NCBI RefSeq assembly: GCF_002723915.1 | Contig: NZ_BEWL01000002.1 | Span: 391,831 to 455,830, forward strand | Length of the DNA: 64,000 bases | Source of the DNA: Gluconobacter albidus | GTDB taxonomy: Bacteria > Pseudomonadota > Alphaproteobacteria > Acetobacterales > Acetobacteraceae | Reading direction: 5' to 3' | Shown: positions 53,268 to 61,710 of the stretch, piece by piece | How positions within the stretch are numbered: the first letter of the stretch is position 1 | Layout: each line of letters opens with the position of its first letter | The notes under the pieces: generated by a model | Told to the model about the DNA's origin: nothing | The model's database searches: none | Seen by the model: the letters and a program-made list of their open reading frames with translations, nothing else | Made by a program: the position numbers and the translations under genes

Positions 53268-54404
53268 TCAGTCCTGCCTGCCGGGGGAGGGCGTCGTGCT
53301 GCCGGAGGCCGCCGCAATCGTGCGGGCCAGAACGCGGAGATCGTTTCGAAGCTCTCCGATCGTCTGCGCACGGCCTTCATGCAGTTCCTGGATCAGGCGG
53401 CTGAGATGCGTCTCGATCCGTAGGAGCGCCGTGCCCTGAGAGCCGGGACCGTCATCGCCCATATGGCGCAGAAGGGCGGTCTGGGTTTCGGCGGTGCGGG
53501 TCATGAGCGTCTGGTTGGCGGCGAGCAGATCCGTCATGCCGCGCAGGCGCTCCTGAAGGCTGTCGAGCATGTGCAGTTCGCGGACGCGGTTTTCCTCGCT
53601 GCGGGAGACGGCGTTCTGGAGTGTTTCCAGATTTTCGGCGGTCTGTTCGAGCAGGGCCTGAACATAGGCGGGAACAGGTGCGCCATCGCTGTCGATCGAC
53701 GTGCTGCCGCTCACGCGCGTCACGCCAGCCAGCCATTCTTCCAGTTCGTTGAAGAAGCGGGTCTGGGCTTGTCCGGCGGTCAGATCCAGAAAGCCGAGGA
53801 CCAGTGCGCCGGCGAGACCGAACATCGAGCCCGAAAACGCCGTGGACATGCCCGCCAGCGGGCCGGCCAGTCCGGTCTTGAGCTGGTTGAACATGACATC
53901 CATGTCCCCACCGCCCGCGGACATGTTGCCGATAACACCGGCAATCGAGCTGACCGTCAGCAGAAGTCCGTAGAACGTGCCCAGCAGACCCAGAAAAATC
54001 AGGAGCTGCGTCATGTAGCGGGAGATTTCCCGGCTTTCATCCAGCCGCGAAGACAGGCTGTCGAGCATGGCCTGCGTCGTCTGGGTGGAAAGCGTCAGGC
54101 GGTCCGTGCGGTTGCGGGCCGCCAGCATGCTGGCCATGGGGGCGAGCAGGCGCGGCGCCTTGGGTGCGGCCAGACCGGCGCGGGGTTGGCGCAGGAGTTC
54201 AACCCAGTGCACTTCCGGCATGAGGCGCTGGACGACATGCAGGTTCCACAGGATGCCCAGGAGGAGCACACCAAGGATGATGGCATCGAGCTTCGGGTTC
54301 GCACTGAAGGCCTGAAGCAGGGTTGTGCCCATTGTCGCGGCCAGAAGGCCGACCGCGACAAGGAAAACGGCCATTCGGAGCAGATAGGTCGTAGGACGTG
54401 TCAC
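53268..54404 (-). CDS. MotA/ExbB-like proton-channel protein
   Basis: A 378-residue protein with about four helices (near 8-32, 40-58, 128-152 and 185-212) and a long cytoplasmic or periplasmic coiled-coil C-terminus (about 245-378). The region L-A-G-P-L-A-G-M-S-T-A-F-S-G-S-M (about 178-193) matches the MotA/TolQ/ExbB channel helix with the small-residue pattern. With the MotB-like partner 3 bp away it probably forms a proton-driven motor. It resembles chimeras of TolQ and MotA more than flagellar MotA. The ion specificity is inferred. Confidence 0.75.
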   Translation of the reverse strand: MTRPTTYLLRMAVFLVAVGLLAATMGTTLLQAFSANPKLDAIILGVLLLGILWNLHVVQRLMPEVHWVELLRQPRAGLAAPKAPRLLAPMASMLAARNRTDRLTLSTQTTQAMLDSLSSRLDESREISRYMTQLLIFLGLLGTFYGLLLTVSSIAGVIGNMSAGGGDMDVMFNQLKTGLAGPLAGMSTAFSGSMFGLAGALVLGFLDLTAGQAQTRFFNELEEWLAGVTRVSGSTSIDSDGAPVPAYVQALLEQTAENLETLQNAVSRSEENRVRELHMLDSLQERLRGMTDLLAANQTLMTRTAETQTALLRHMGDDGPGSQGTALLRIETHLSRLIQELHEGRAQTIGELRNDLRVLARTIAAASGSTTPSPGRQD

Positions 54405-54422
54405 GGCGTGTCTTTCCTGATG

Positions 54423-55187
54423 TTATTTCGGCAGGCCGTTTGCGGAAGGTGAGGGGTCTGCGGGATTTGTCTCGATGACAACATCCAGCCGGTCGGCAGG
54501 CGCGCTGTCTCCGGCGTCCGGACGTCCCAGCGCGCGGGGATAGAGACGGGTGGTAGCGACACCTGCGTGAATAAAGATCGAGCGCACGGCGAGTGCGTGG
54601 GCCAGCGCGATGCGGCGCGGCATGGAGACGTCATCGCCTGGCAGTGTGGCATGAGCGATCAGCACCACCCGCTCTTCTGGGTGATGGGAGAGTTCGGCTC
54701 CATAGGCCTGAAGCGTTTTAAGGCTGTCGGCGTTCAGCGCTTCGCTTCCGGATGGAAACAGAACCCGCAATCCACCGTCAGGCAGCGATTCCGTACGGCT
54801 TGCGGCATCGGCGACAGCTGTCACGTCCGCAGGAGGAACGGGCGGGTGAAGCTGGACCGGAACGAACGGGGGGGGCAGCACGACGGGCGGCGGCGGAGCG
54901 GGAGGAACGCCTGGAACCGTTTCATGCGCGGGAGCGGATCTGGCTGGAGTGGCCGCCGGGGCAGGCGTGGAGGCTACGGCAGGTTTCTGGGCAGCCGGTT
55001 TTGTGCCGTCATGGGCCGCCGGGGTGTGGGCCGTGCGCGGCGCAGGGACCGGTTTTTTCGCGGAAGGGGCTGGTTTAGCCTGAGGCAGATCATCCAGATT
55101 GCTGGTGACCTGTGCCTGTGCGGCGGGCAGCGAAAGGCAGGCCAGAAAGGCCGCCAGAGAAAGGGAGGAGAGGATCGGCCTGTGCAT
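54423..55187 (-). CDS. Secreted Pro-rich OmpA-like protein of the motor-like operon
   Basis: A 254-residue exported protein with a signal peptide (about 1-25, ending A-Q-A). A long Pro/Ala-rich linker (about 35-125) leads to an OmpA-like C-terminal part (about 135-245; F-P-S-G-S-E-A-L-N-A-D-S-L-K-T-L). The OmpA-like part has a degenerate peptidoglycan-binding set. It is 18 bp upstream of the MotA-like gene, so it is the first gene of a three-gene operon and may link the motor to the wall or outer membrane. The family is not firmly known. Confidence 0.65.
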   Translation of the reverse strand: MHRPILSSLSLAAFLACLSLPAAQAQVTSNLDDLPQAKPAPSAKKPVPAPRTAHTPAAHDGTKPAAQKPAVASTPAPAATPARSAPAHETVPGVPPAPPPPVVLPPPFVPVQLHPPVPPADVTAVADAASRTESLPDGGLRVLFPSGSEALNADSLKTLQAYGAELSHHPEERVVLIAHATLPGDDVSMPRRIALAHALAVRSIFIHAGVATTRLYPRALGRPDAGDSAPADRLDVVIETNPADPSPSANGLPK

Positions 55188-55261
55188 GTCAGGCCGATCC
55201 TAGACGACGCCTCACGACTCCCGCAATGGGGCGTGAGGACAGTTTCGTCAGCTCCGGTCAG

Positions 55262-56089
55262 TCAGTTCCGGTTCAGGGCTTCATGCACGAGCGCGCGCAG
55301 AGTGCCGTGCAGGTTTGTGTTGCCCGCAACGACATTCACGTCGTCCGGCAGATCGTGGAGTTCGTTGCCGTCCGGATCGGTCGCGTAGCCACCGGCTTCA
55401 CGCACCAGAAGCAGGCCTGCTGCGCAGTCCCACGGCTTGATGCCGAATTCCCAGTACCCTTCGTAACGGCCTGCGGCGACCCATGCGAGATCGAGAGCGG
55501 CGGCGCCGAAGCGGCGAATCCCCGCGACCTGCGGCATCAGCGCGCCGAGAACGCGAGCGAACGGCAGACGGCTGCTGCCCGGAACCTTCGCAAAGGGAAT
55601 GCCCGTTGCGAAAACGGCTTCCAGCATATTGCGGCGGCCGGAGACGCGGAGGCGGCGCTCGTTGAGGAACGCGCCCACGCCTTTTTCGGCCCAGAACATT
55701 TCGTTGGCCGCCGGGTTGTAGACAACCGCGGCGGCCAGTTCGACCGAGCCGTCCTGCAGTCTGCGCTGAAGGCCGATGGAAATGGCCCAGTGCGGAATGC
55801 CGTGCAGGAAGTTCGTCGTGCCGTCCAGCGGATCGACAACCCAGCGCCAGGTCCAGTTGTCCCCGCCCGAAGCGCCGCTTTCTTCCATCAGGAAGGCATA
55901 GCCCGGCCGCGCACGGCTCAGTTCCTCGCGGAGGATGGTTTCGGCACGCAGGTCGGCCTGAGAGACGAAATCTCCCGGACCCTTGATGCTGACCTGAAGC
56001 TGTTCGACCTCTGCAAAGTCACGGAGCAGACGGCGCGAGGCCTTCTGCGCGGCGCCCTGCATGACGGCCATGTGCGGGGAGAGACGCAT
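55262..56089 (-). CDS. suhB: Inositol-1-monophosphatase (SuhB-like)
   Basis: A 275-residue Mg-dependent phosphatase. Metal-binding motifs: E-E-S-G (about 69-72), D-P-L-D-G-T-T-N-F (about 86-94) and P-W-D-C-A-A-G (about 215-221). SuhB also has a role in ribosome/antitermination in E. coli. It is 6 bp downstream of efp on the same strand, so probably co-transcribed with it. The exact substrate is not certain. Confidence 0.93.
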   Translation of the reverse strand: MRLSPHMAVMQGAAQKASRRLLRDFAEVEQLQVSIKGPGDFVSQADLRAETILREELSRARPGYAFLMEESGASGGDNWTWRWVVDPLDGTTNFLHGIPHWAISIGLQRRLQDGSVELAAAVVYNPAANEMFWAEKGVGAFLNERRLRVSGRRNMLEAVFATGIPFAKVPGSSRLPFARVLGALMPQVAGIRRFGAAALDLAWVAAGRYEGYWEFGIKPWDCAAGLLLVREAGGYATDPDGNELHDLPDDVNVVAGNTNLHGTLRALVHEALNRN

Positions 56090-56095
56090 GATGGA

Positions 56096-56662
56096 TCAGT
56101 CCTTCGCGCGTTCGACGTAGGAGGCGTCTTCCGTGCGGACAACAATGCGCTCACCGGCTTCGATGAACGGCGGAACAAGCGTCTTGACGCCATTGGACAG
56201 CACGGCAGGCTTGTAGGACGAGCTGGCCGTCTGGCCCTTGACCACAGGGTCGGCTTCCGTGATTTCCAGCGTCACATGCGGGGGCAGTTCCACGCCCACC
56301 GGGTCGCCTTCGACCAGCTTGACGTTCAGCGGCATGTTGTCCTGAAGGAACGCGAACTGGTCCCCGAAGATGTCCTTGGCGAGAATCAGCTGTTCGAACG
56401 TTTCCGGGTCCATCAGGACGACATTGTCACCATCCATGTAGGAGTAGGTGTAGTCCTTGTCTTCCGTCATCAGACGCTCGACGGAATCAGCCGTTCTCCA
56501 GCGTTCGTTGGTCTTGTTGCCCGTCTTGAGATCGCGCATTTCGACCTGAATGAAGGCGCCACCCTTGCCCGGGGTGATGATCTGCTGCTTGAGAACCGTC
56601 CAGCGGCGACCGTCGTGCTCGATGACCTGGCCGGCCCGGATAAGGTTGGCTTGCTGTTTCAT
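56096..56662 (-). CDS. efp: Elongation factor P
   Basis: A 188-residue protein that relieves ribosome stalling at polyproline. The modified lysine is Lys33 in T-P-G-K-G-G-A-F, in the loop used by EpmA-type enzymes for beta-lysylation. Three beta-barrel domains have the right length. epmB and epmA lie in the same neighbourhood, supporting lysylation here. It is upstream of suhB. Confidence 0.96.
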   Translation of the reverse strand: MKQQANLIRAGQVIEHDGRRWTVLKQQIITPGKGGAFIQVEMRDLKTGNKTNERWRTADSVERLMTEDKDYTYSYMDGDNVVLMDPETFEQLILAKDIFGDQFAFLQDNMPLNVKLVEGDPVGVELPPHVTLEITEADPVVKGQTASSSYKPAVLSNGVKTLVPPFIEAGERIVVRTEDASYVERAKD

Positions 56663-56878
56663 GCTTGTGTCCTGATGACCCTTGGATAGGGATTTTCTGT
56701 CACGTCTTGTGGGCTTCTAGCGCCGCACGGGGGCTCTAAGCAAGGCACAAGGGATACGTGGGCTGTGGGGACTTCAGGAAAGTGTGAAGGAAGAGGGGCT
56801 TGGGAGCGCGCACTGGGCAGGTCATGTCAGACTGTGTGTGCGTCCTGAGGGTCAGGGCGAAACGCAAGGAGAAGACGC

Positions 56879-57187
56879 ATGTACGATATGAAGAACCTCT
56901 CGCGCATTTCCCATCTCGAAGCCAATGCCTCCAAGGGCATGGACGCTTTCTGGCAGTTCGACCGCGCGGCTTTCGAGGAAGGGACGGTCAGCGCCCTCAC
57001 CAAGCAGCTTGCCGCCGTGGCTGTCGCCCTGACGACCCAGTGTCCGTACTGTATTGAACTCCACGTGAAGGCGGCGCGCGAAGCCGGGGCGACGGACGCC
57101 CAGCTTTCCGAAATCGCGCTCGTGGCCGCGGCGATCCGCGCGGGCGGTGCGATTACACACGCCACGCATATGTTTGGCGCGAAGTAG
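56879..57187 (+). CDS. AhpD/carboxymuconolactone decarboxylase-family protein
   Basis: A 102-residue protein with the alkylhydroperoxidase-type C-P-Y-C motif at Cys55-Cys58 and His62 after it, plus a T-H-A-T-H segment near the end. Such proteins remove peroxides via the redox-active Cys pair, using a separate reductant. The ATG at 56879 follows AAGGAGAAGACG. It lies between efp and epmB but on the opposite strand. Precise reductant unknown. Confidence 0.85.
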   Translation: MYDMKNLSRISHLEANASKGMDAFWQFDRAAFEEGTVSALTKQLAAVAVALTTQCPYCIELHVKAAREAGATDAQLSEIALVAAAIRAGGAITHATHMFGAK

Positions 57188-57201
57188 GCTCTTTTTCCGT
57201 C

Positions 57202-58260
57202 TCAGGTAAAGTCGCACGTCTCTCCGTCAGGTGTTGAAACCGTCCCCGGAGAGCCGGGCTTGAGATATTCCGGGCCGATCGGGACTTTGCCCCGGCCGCC
57301 CGGAATATCCAGAACATAGGTTGGCCAGGCAAGGCCGGTCACACGCCCGCGGAGCTGGCGCAGCAACGCCTGTCCTTCCTCGACCGGAACATGGAAATGT
57401 CCCGTTCCGGCTGCTGCATCCAGATGGTGCAGGTAATAGGGTTTGACCCGCGCTTTCAGGAATGCCCGCAGCAGGGCTTCCAGACTTTCCACCGTATCGT
57501 TGACCCCACGCAGCAGAACCGATTGCGACAGGACCGGAATGGCGCGCGACAGGACGGCGCGGATGGCTTTCGTGGCCTCCGGTGTCAGTTCGCTGGCGTG
57601 GTTGGCATGGACCACGAGCCACATGGCGCGGTCCGTCTCCATCGCATCCAGAAGCTCTGCCGTCATGCGGGCCGGGTCGGCGACGGGGACGCGGGAATGG
57701 ATGCGGATGGTTTCGATATGGGGAATGTCGGACAAGGACTGCACGATGTGCTTCAGCCGGCGGGGCGCCAGCATGAGCGGATCGCCCCCCGTGAGGATGA
57801 TTTCACGGATATTGGGATGCTGCCGCACCCAGTCCAGCGCGGTTTCAAGTTGCGCATCATTCAGAAGGCCACCGCCGGGTCCAACATGTTCGCGGCGGAA
57901 GCAGAAGCGGCAGTAAAGCGGGCAGACCAGCAGAGGCTTGAGAAGCGCACGATCAGCGTAGCGGTGGACAATTCCGGGGACGGGCGAGAGCGCATCGTCA
58001 CCGATCGGGTCCGTGTCTTCGTGCGGCAGCGTGACCAGTTCGCGCGCATCGGGAATGACCTGTCTGGCGATAGGGTCGTCCGGATGTGTGATCAGGTCCT
58101 GAAAGGCGGGAGGAATAGCCATCGTGAAGCGTTCGCCCACCGCTTCGAGCATTGAACGGTCCGTCTCATGCGCCAGCCCTGCGTCGATCAGATCCGACGG
58201 TGTGCGGAGAGTGGCGCGTTTTGGGGAATGCTGTTGGGCTGTCTTGACCATATCGTGCAT
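57202..58260 (-). CDS. epmB: EF-P (R)-beta-lysine forming lysine 2,3-aminomutase EpmB
   Basis: A 352-residue radical-SAM protein. The cluster motif C-P-L-Y-C-R-F-C (about 112-119) is C-x3-C-x2-C. Residues A-x-G-T-G-H-F-H-V-P (near 288-297) and R-R-E-H match the lysine aminomutase family. EpmB makes (R)-beta-lysine, which EpmA then attaches to EF-P. It is short relative to catabolic KamA (about 416) and lies near efp and epmA, so EpmB is preferred. It is divergent from epmA. Confidence 0.9.
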   Translation of the reverse strand: MHDMVKTAQQHSPKRATLRTPSDLIDAGLAHETDRSMLEAVGERFTMAIPPAFQDLITHPDDPIARQVIPDARELVTLPHEDTDPIGDDALSPVPGIVHRYADRALLKPLLVCPLYCRFCFRREHVGPGGGLLNDAQLETALDWVRQHPNIREIILTGGDPLMLAPRRLKHIVQSLSDIPHIETIRIHSRVPVADPARMTAELLDAMETDRAMWLVVHANHASELTPEATKAIRAVLSRAIPVLSQSVLLRGVNDTVESLEALLRAFLKARVKPYYLHHLDAAAGTGHFHVPVEEGQALLRQLRGRVTGLAWPTYVLDIPGGRGKVPIGPEYLKPGSPGTVSTPDGETCDFT

Positions 58261-58313
58261 GTGATGCCTCTAGCGGTGTGGGTCCCCGTTTTGCAACAGG
58301 AGCGATAGACGCA

Positions 58314-59321
58314 ATGACCGTATTGTCCGCTGGATTGGACGCTGATTCGGCCCGGATCTCCGAGCGTCTGCCGCTGCTCGAACGGCGTTCACAGATGGTG
58401 AGATCCGTTCGGAGCTTCTTTGAAGAACGGGGCTATCTGGAAGTCGAGACGCCCTGCGCCGTTCCCGTTCCAGGAGAAGAAGTCCATCTACGGTGCTTCA
58501 GAACCGAGCTTGAACGCCCTGACGGCTCCCGCGAGGCGCGTTTCCTGCACACGAGTCCGGAATTCGCGATGAAGCGGATCGTGGCGGCGACGGGGAAAGC
58601 CGTGTTCCAGCTCGCGCGCGTCTGGCGCAATGGTGAGGCGAGCAACACGCATGCGCCCGAATTTACCATGCTGGAATGGTACCGTCCGGGTGCTGACCTG
58701 TCGTCCCTGATGGATGAAACGGAATCTTTCCTGCGCGCCCTTTTGCCGCCTGTGGTGCATCGGGGCACGGATATCATTGATCTGTCACTCCCCTTCGAGC
58801 GTCTGACGATGCAGGCTGCTTTCGCGCGTTATGTGGGGGCGGATCTGCTGGGAACGGCTGGAGATGCTGCAGCCCTTGCAGAGCAGGCGCGTGTTGGTCT
58901 GCGCAACGGGGAGACCTGGGAGGATCTGTTTTTCCGGCTTCTGCTGGAGCGTATCGAGCCTGTGATCGGCCGTGAACGTCCCACATTCCTGACGCACTGG
59001 CCGGCTGAACAGGCCGCTCTTGCGCGCCGGGATCCGATGGATGGGCGCGCCGCCCTGCGGTTCGAGCTGTATGTGGGGGGGCTGGAACTGGCAAATGCGT
59101 TCGAGGAGCTGACGGATCCGGTGGAGCAGCGGGAGCGTTTTGTAACGGACCGCAAGCGCCGTATCGGTCTGTCACCGGATCAGGACTGGCCGGTGGACGA
59201 GAATTTTCTGGCGGCGCTCCCGGATCTGCCGCCCTGTTCGGGGATCGCGCTCGGATTTGACCGGCTGGTGATGCTGGCAACGGGGGCGCCGCGGATCAGT
59301 GACATTTTGTGGTTGGCCTGA
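58314..59321 (+). CDS. epmA: EF-P lysyl-ligase EpmA (PoxA/GenX)
   Basis: A 335-residue class II lysyl-tRNA synthetase paralogue without an anticodon-binding domain. Segments T-S-P-E-F-A-M-K (about 83-90), P-E-F-T-M-L-E-W (about 119-126) and G-L-E-L-A-N-A-F-E-E-L (about 261-271) are characteristic. It adds (R)-beta-lysine to Lys33 of EF-P. The ATG at 58314 has a CAGGAGCG ribosome site. Divergent from epmB, with about 53 bp between starts. Confidence 0.93.
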   Translation: MTVLSAGLDADSARISERLPLLERRSQMVRSVRSFFEERGYLEVETPCAVPVPGEEVHLRCFRTELERPDGSREARFLHTSPEFAMKRIVAATGKAVFQLARVWRNGEASNTHAPEFTMLEWYRPGADLSSLMDETESFLRALLPPVVHRGTDIIDLSLPFERLTMQAAFARYVGADLLGTAGDAAALAEQARVGLRNGETWEDLFFRLLLERIEPVIGRERPTFLTHWPAEQAALARRDPMDGRAALRFELYVGGLELANAFEELTDPVEQRERFVTDRKRRIGLSPDQDWPVDENFLAALPDLPPCSGIALGFDRLVMLATGAPRISDILWLA

Positions 59322-59431
59322 TCTTTTCGGAACTTGCAGGAGTTTTAATCCTTCTTTTGCGTCAGAAGGGCTAGAACGTGTCGAAAGAGGAACATGACCG
59401 CGTTGCAGCGGCACAGTCGGGGAAGATGATG

Positions 59432-59866
59432 ATGAAAAAAGTTGGCGTGCTGTCCGTTCTGGTGCTGCTGGGCCTTTCCGCCTGTGAGGTCCCGACTCTT
59501 CAGCAGCGCAAGGTTCTGGATTCCATGGTCGGCAAGTCCGAAGTGGATGTCCTGCGCCAGTTTGGTGTGCCGACCCGCAACTACGATGCGCAGGGCCATA
59601 CGTTCCTCGCCTATATCGACAACCAGACGCAGTATTCTCCCGGTGGTGGCTGGGGTTGGGATGGCTGGGGCGGCGGTATGGGCGGCTGGGGCGGTGGCTG
59701 GGGCGGTGGCTGGGGTGGCATGGGCGGCTGGGGCGGCGGCTGGGGCGGCATGGGTGGATGGGGTGGCGGTTTTCCGTCAACCTATTACAACACGAGCTGT
59801 CAGACGACATTCGAGCTGGTCAGCGGCAGGGTCGTCGGATGGACCATGCGCGGGGACGGGTGCTGA
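59432..59866 (+). CDS. Gly/Trp-rich outer-membrane lipoprotein
   Basis: A 144-residue lipoprotein with lipobox L-S-A-C (Cys18). An SmpA/OmlA-like small domain (about 28-58; S-M-V-G-K-S-E-V-D-V-L-R-Q-F-G-V-P) precedes a stretch (about 72-110) of short repeats of G-W-G-G-G and G-G-M-G-G-W. A C-terminal domain has Cys118 and the final Cys144. Three ATGs lie together (59426, 59429, 59432); the third has the best spacing to GGGGAA. The GC-rich repeats are tandem at DNA level. The protein may bind sugars or wall material; no function known. Confidence 0.65.
   Translation: MKKVGVLSVLVLLGLSACEVPTLQQRKVLDSMVGKSEVDVLRQFGVPTRNYDAQGHTFLAYIDNQTQYSPGGGWGWDGWGGGMGGWGGGWGGGWGGMGGWGGGWGGMGGWGGGFPSTYYNTSCQTTFELVSGRVVGWTMRGDGC
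59640..59770 (+). repeat. Tandem G/W-coding repeats inside the lipoprotein gene
   Basis: The coding sequence contains about ten irregular copies of a 9-15 base unit around GGC-TGG-GGC-GGT-GGC. The repeats encode Gly and Trp and leave other frames open as a result, which makes spurious Arg/Trp-rich reading frames. Copy number may vary between strains. Confidence 0.75.
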
Positions 59867-59922
59867 ATCACCCGACCTGCTCTATGGTCGTCTCTCCCGC
59901 TCACAGGATGGTGCGATCAGGC

Positions 59923-60705
59923 ATGGATGTGCGACTCGATGTTTTTCCCTCACGACGGTTTCCGGGCTGGGAGAAGGGGCTGAAACTCGGCGTAGGGCTT
60001 CTTCTCGGGGCCACGCTCTCCGCCTGTGGCGATCCTGACTGGCAGGGTACGGACTGGACGAAGAACTATCAGGACAGTTTCGAGACCCGGATCAGCGCCC
60101 GGGCTTCCACCATGCCGGGAACTACGGATGGTGCTTACCAGCCCAGCGCGGACGGGACGCCCAACAGCCCGGTTGCCTACCATTCTCCTCCGATGATGTC
60201 CTACGAGGACCGTCCCCTTGACGAAAATATCGCGGGTTCTCTGGAACTCAGCGATTACGTCAAGGCGCTCCGGGTGGCGAAGCTGGAGCCCTGGATCAGC
60301 GGTCCGGGGCCGTACACGCTTTTTGCGATTCCCAACGCCGCCATGGAACGTCTGAGTGCGCGCTGGCCCGGTGGGCTGCTTGCACCGGCCAATCGTGGGC
60401 AGCTCGTCCATATTCTGGGCTATACGATTGCGTACGGAAAATGGAACGAAGCCGCTTTGCGCCGGGCGATCCAGCGCAATCATGGGCATGCGATCGGTTT
60501 GAAGACCCTGTACGGGGATCTTCTGGGCGTAGAAATGTCTCCGCATACCGGTGAATTGCTGCTCGAAAACGCAGTTGGTGAGACTAACCGCCTGTGGGGT
60601 AAGTCTTTCCCACAGTCCAATGGCGTTCTTTACTTCACCCAGGACACGCTGCTGCCGATACCCGTCAAAACGGTTTCAACCGGCCGCAAGCACGGCCATC
60701 GCTGA
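59923..60705 (+). CDS. Fasciclin-domain lipoprotein
   Basis: A 260-residue protein with a lipobox T-L-S-A-C (Cys35) and a fasciclin-1 domain in about residues 105-250: G-P-Y-T-L-F-A-I-P-N-A-A-M (about 133-145), then L-x-G-Y-T-I-A-Y-G near 166-175, and L-Y-F-T-Q-D-T-L-L-P-I near the end. FAS1 domains mediate adhesion or polymer binding. Start choice is uncertain (ATGs at 59884, 59908, 59923). It overlaps the convergent ThiE-like gene by 30 bp. Downstream of the Gly/Trp lipoprotein by 56 bp. Confidence 0.75.
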   Translation: MDVRLDVFPSRRFPGWEKGLKLGVGLLLGATLSACGDPDWQGTDWTKNYQDSFETRISARASTMPGTTDGAYQPSADGTPNSPVAYHSPPMMSYEDRPLDENIAGSLELSDYVKALRVAKLEPWISGPGPYTLFAIPNAAMERLSARWPGGLLAPANRGQLVHILGYTIAYGKWNEAALRRAIQRNHGHAIGLKTLYGDLLGVEMSPHTGELLLENAVGETNRLWGKSFPQSNGVLYFTQDTLLPIPVKTVSTGRKHGHR

Positions 60706-61254
60706 AAACCGCTCCTGATCCTTGCCATCAAACTGAAGGGGGATGGCAAGGAAATCAGCTCCGGCAGCGATCGCTAGGGACGCGTCAGCCGGGGTCGTGA
60801 CGTTCTCGGTAACGCCCGGAAGCTCCATGACGGAACTCCACCATTTCACCAGTTCCAGATCGCCCGCTGGAAACGCGACATAGTCTGCGCCCGATTCGCC
60901 AGCTTTCATGGCGTCATCACGGTTGTCGCAGTGACAGCCGATCGGCATGTCGCTCCCGACGGTCTTACGAAGGGTGACCAGATCCTCGACACAGGCGACA
61001 TGCAGTCCATCGCAGATTCCCAGCAGAGAGTCTGATGTACCGGACAGCGGAACGTCGACTTCAGGAATCAGGGCGACCCCATTGGCATGAAGCAGGGCTA
61101 CGAGTTTTGAAAGCTGTGCTTTCTCTGGTGTCCAGCCACGAGGCAGCCGCAGGGCGGTGACTTCAGGCAACGGCAGAATATCGTGCAGTACCGCCAAAGC
61201 GGCATCCATATCGAAACCGGTTTGCAGAACGGGGTAGAGATCACAGGCTGTCAT
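60676..61254 (-). CDS. ThiE-like (thiamine phosphate synthase-like) TIM-barrel protein
   Basis: A 192-residue TIM-barrel protein resembling ThiE in length and in late motifs: G-A-D-Y-V-A-F-P-A-G (about 129-138) and A-A-G-A-D-F-L-A-I-P (about 161-171). However, the usual phosphate-binding and catalytic ThiE residues are not clear, such as the G-x-G-Q-x-D-L-P-x-x-x-A segment, so it may not make thiamine phosphate. It overlaps the FAS1 gene by 30 bp and the upstream hypothetical gene by 14 bp. Its role is uncertain. Confidence 0.6.
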   Translation of the reverse strand: MTACDLYPVLQTGFDMDAALAVLHDILPLPEVTALRLPRGWTPEKAQLSKLVALLHANGVALIPEVDVPLSGTSDSLLGICDGLHVACVEDLVTLRKTVGSDMPIGCHCDNRDDAMKAGESGADYVAFPAGDLELVKWWSSVMELPGVTENVTTPADASLAIAAGADFLAIPLQFDGKDQERFSAMAVLAAG

Positions 61255-61675
61255 GGGGATCTTCTCGCAGATTGTCGGAGCGGGAGCTAGGCGGTCTGAG
61301 CGTCAGGAGGCGCCCGCGGTATCGGTCATAGGATTGCAGAGTGCGCAACTGTGCCGCATTGACCCGGCAGATCACCCCTCCAACCCCGAGATCCAGTGCC
61401 TGCCGTGCCGTCGTGGGGGAGTCGCCGCAGTCCAGAATGGACAGTTCTGCATGGGTGTTCACGACGTTCAGCCACCAGGGAACGCCAAAACTGCTGCCTG
61501 CACTTTCGACGGAAAGAGCAAGAAACCGTTTTCCCTTGAGTTGGGCCACACGCTCCATCTCGTGGCGCGACGAAATTACGAAAACAGGATAGTGAACGGG
61601 CAGGGATGTCCTTGACCCCAAAGCGGGATCGGGTCTTTCCTGAGCAACGGGCCGGAGCAGGTCTGTATCGGGCAT
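61241..61675 (-). CDS. Unknown protein paired with the ThiE-like gene
   Basis: A 144-residue protein without a recognised family. It contains P-V-F-V-I-S-S-R-H-E-M-E-R (about 30-42), a hydrophobic beta-like V-V-N-T-H-A-E-L-S-I-L-D-C-G-D (about 70-84) and L-G-V-G-G-V-I-C-R. No signal peptide. The start ATG at 61675 is 35 bp from the divergent small coiled-coil gene; a much longer upstream extension is in frame but overlaps the other gene. It overlaps the ThiE-like start by 14 bp, suggesting a shared job. Confidence 0.55.
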   Translation of the reverse strand: MPDTDLLRPVAQERPDPALGSRTSLPVHYPVFVISSRHEMERVAQLKGKRFLALSVESAGSSFGVPWWLNVVNTHAELSILDCGDSPTTARQALDLGVGGVICRVNAAQLRTLQSYDRYRGRLLTLRPPSSRSDNLREDPHDSL

Positions 61676-61710
61676 TTGACTGGCATGATGATTGCAGGAA
61701 CGGGAAGAAC

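Noticed and set aside
52263..55187. Zorya-type anti-phage defence system
   Set aside because: MotA- and MotB-like genes are present but no ZorC, ZorD or ZorE-like helicase or nuclease gene is adjacent.
59656..59883. Arg/Trp-rich frame leading into the fasciclin gene
   Set aside because: It is the repeat tract of the lipoprotein gene read in another frame; the real fasciclin lipoprotein starts later, before its lipobox.
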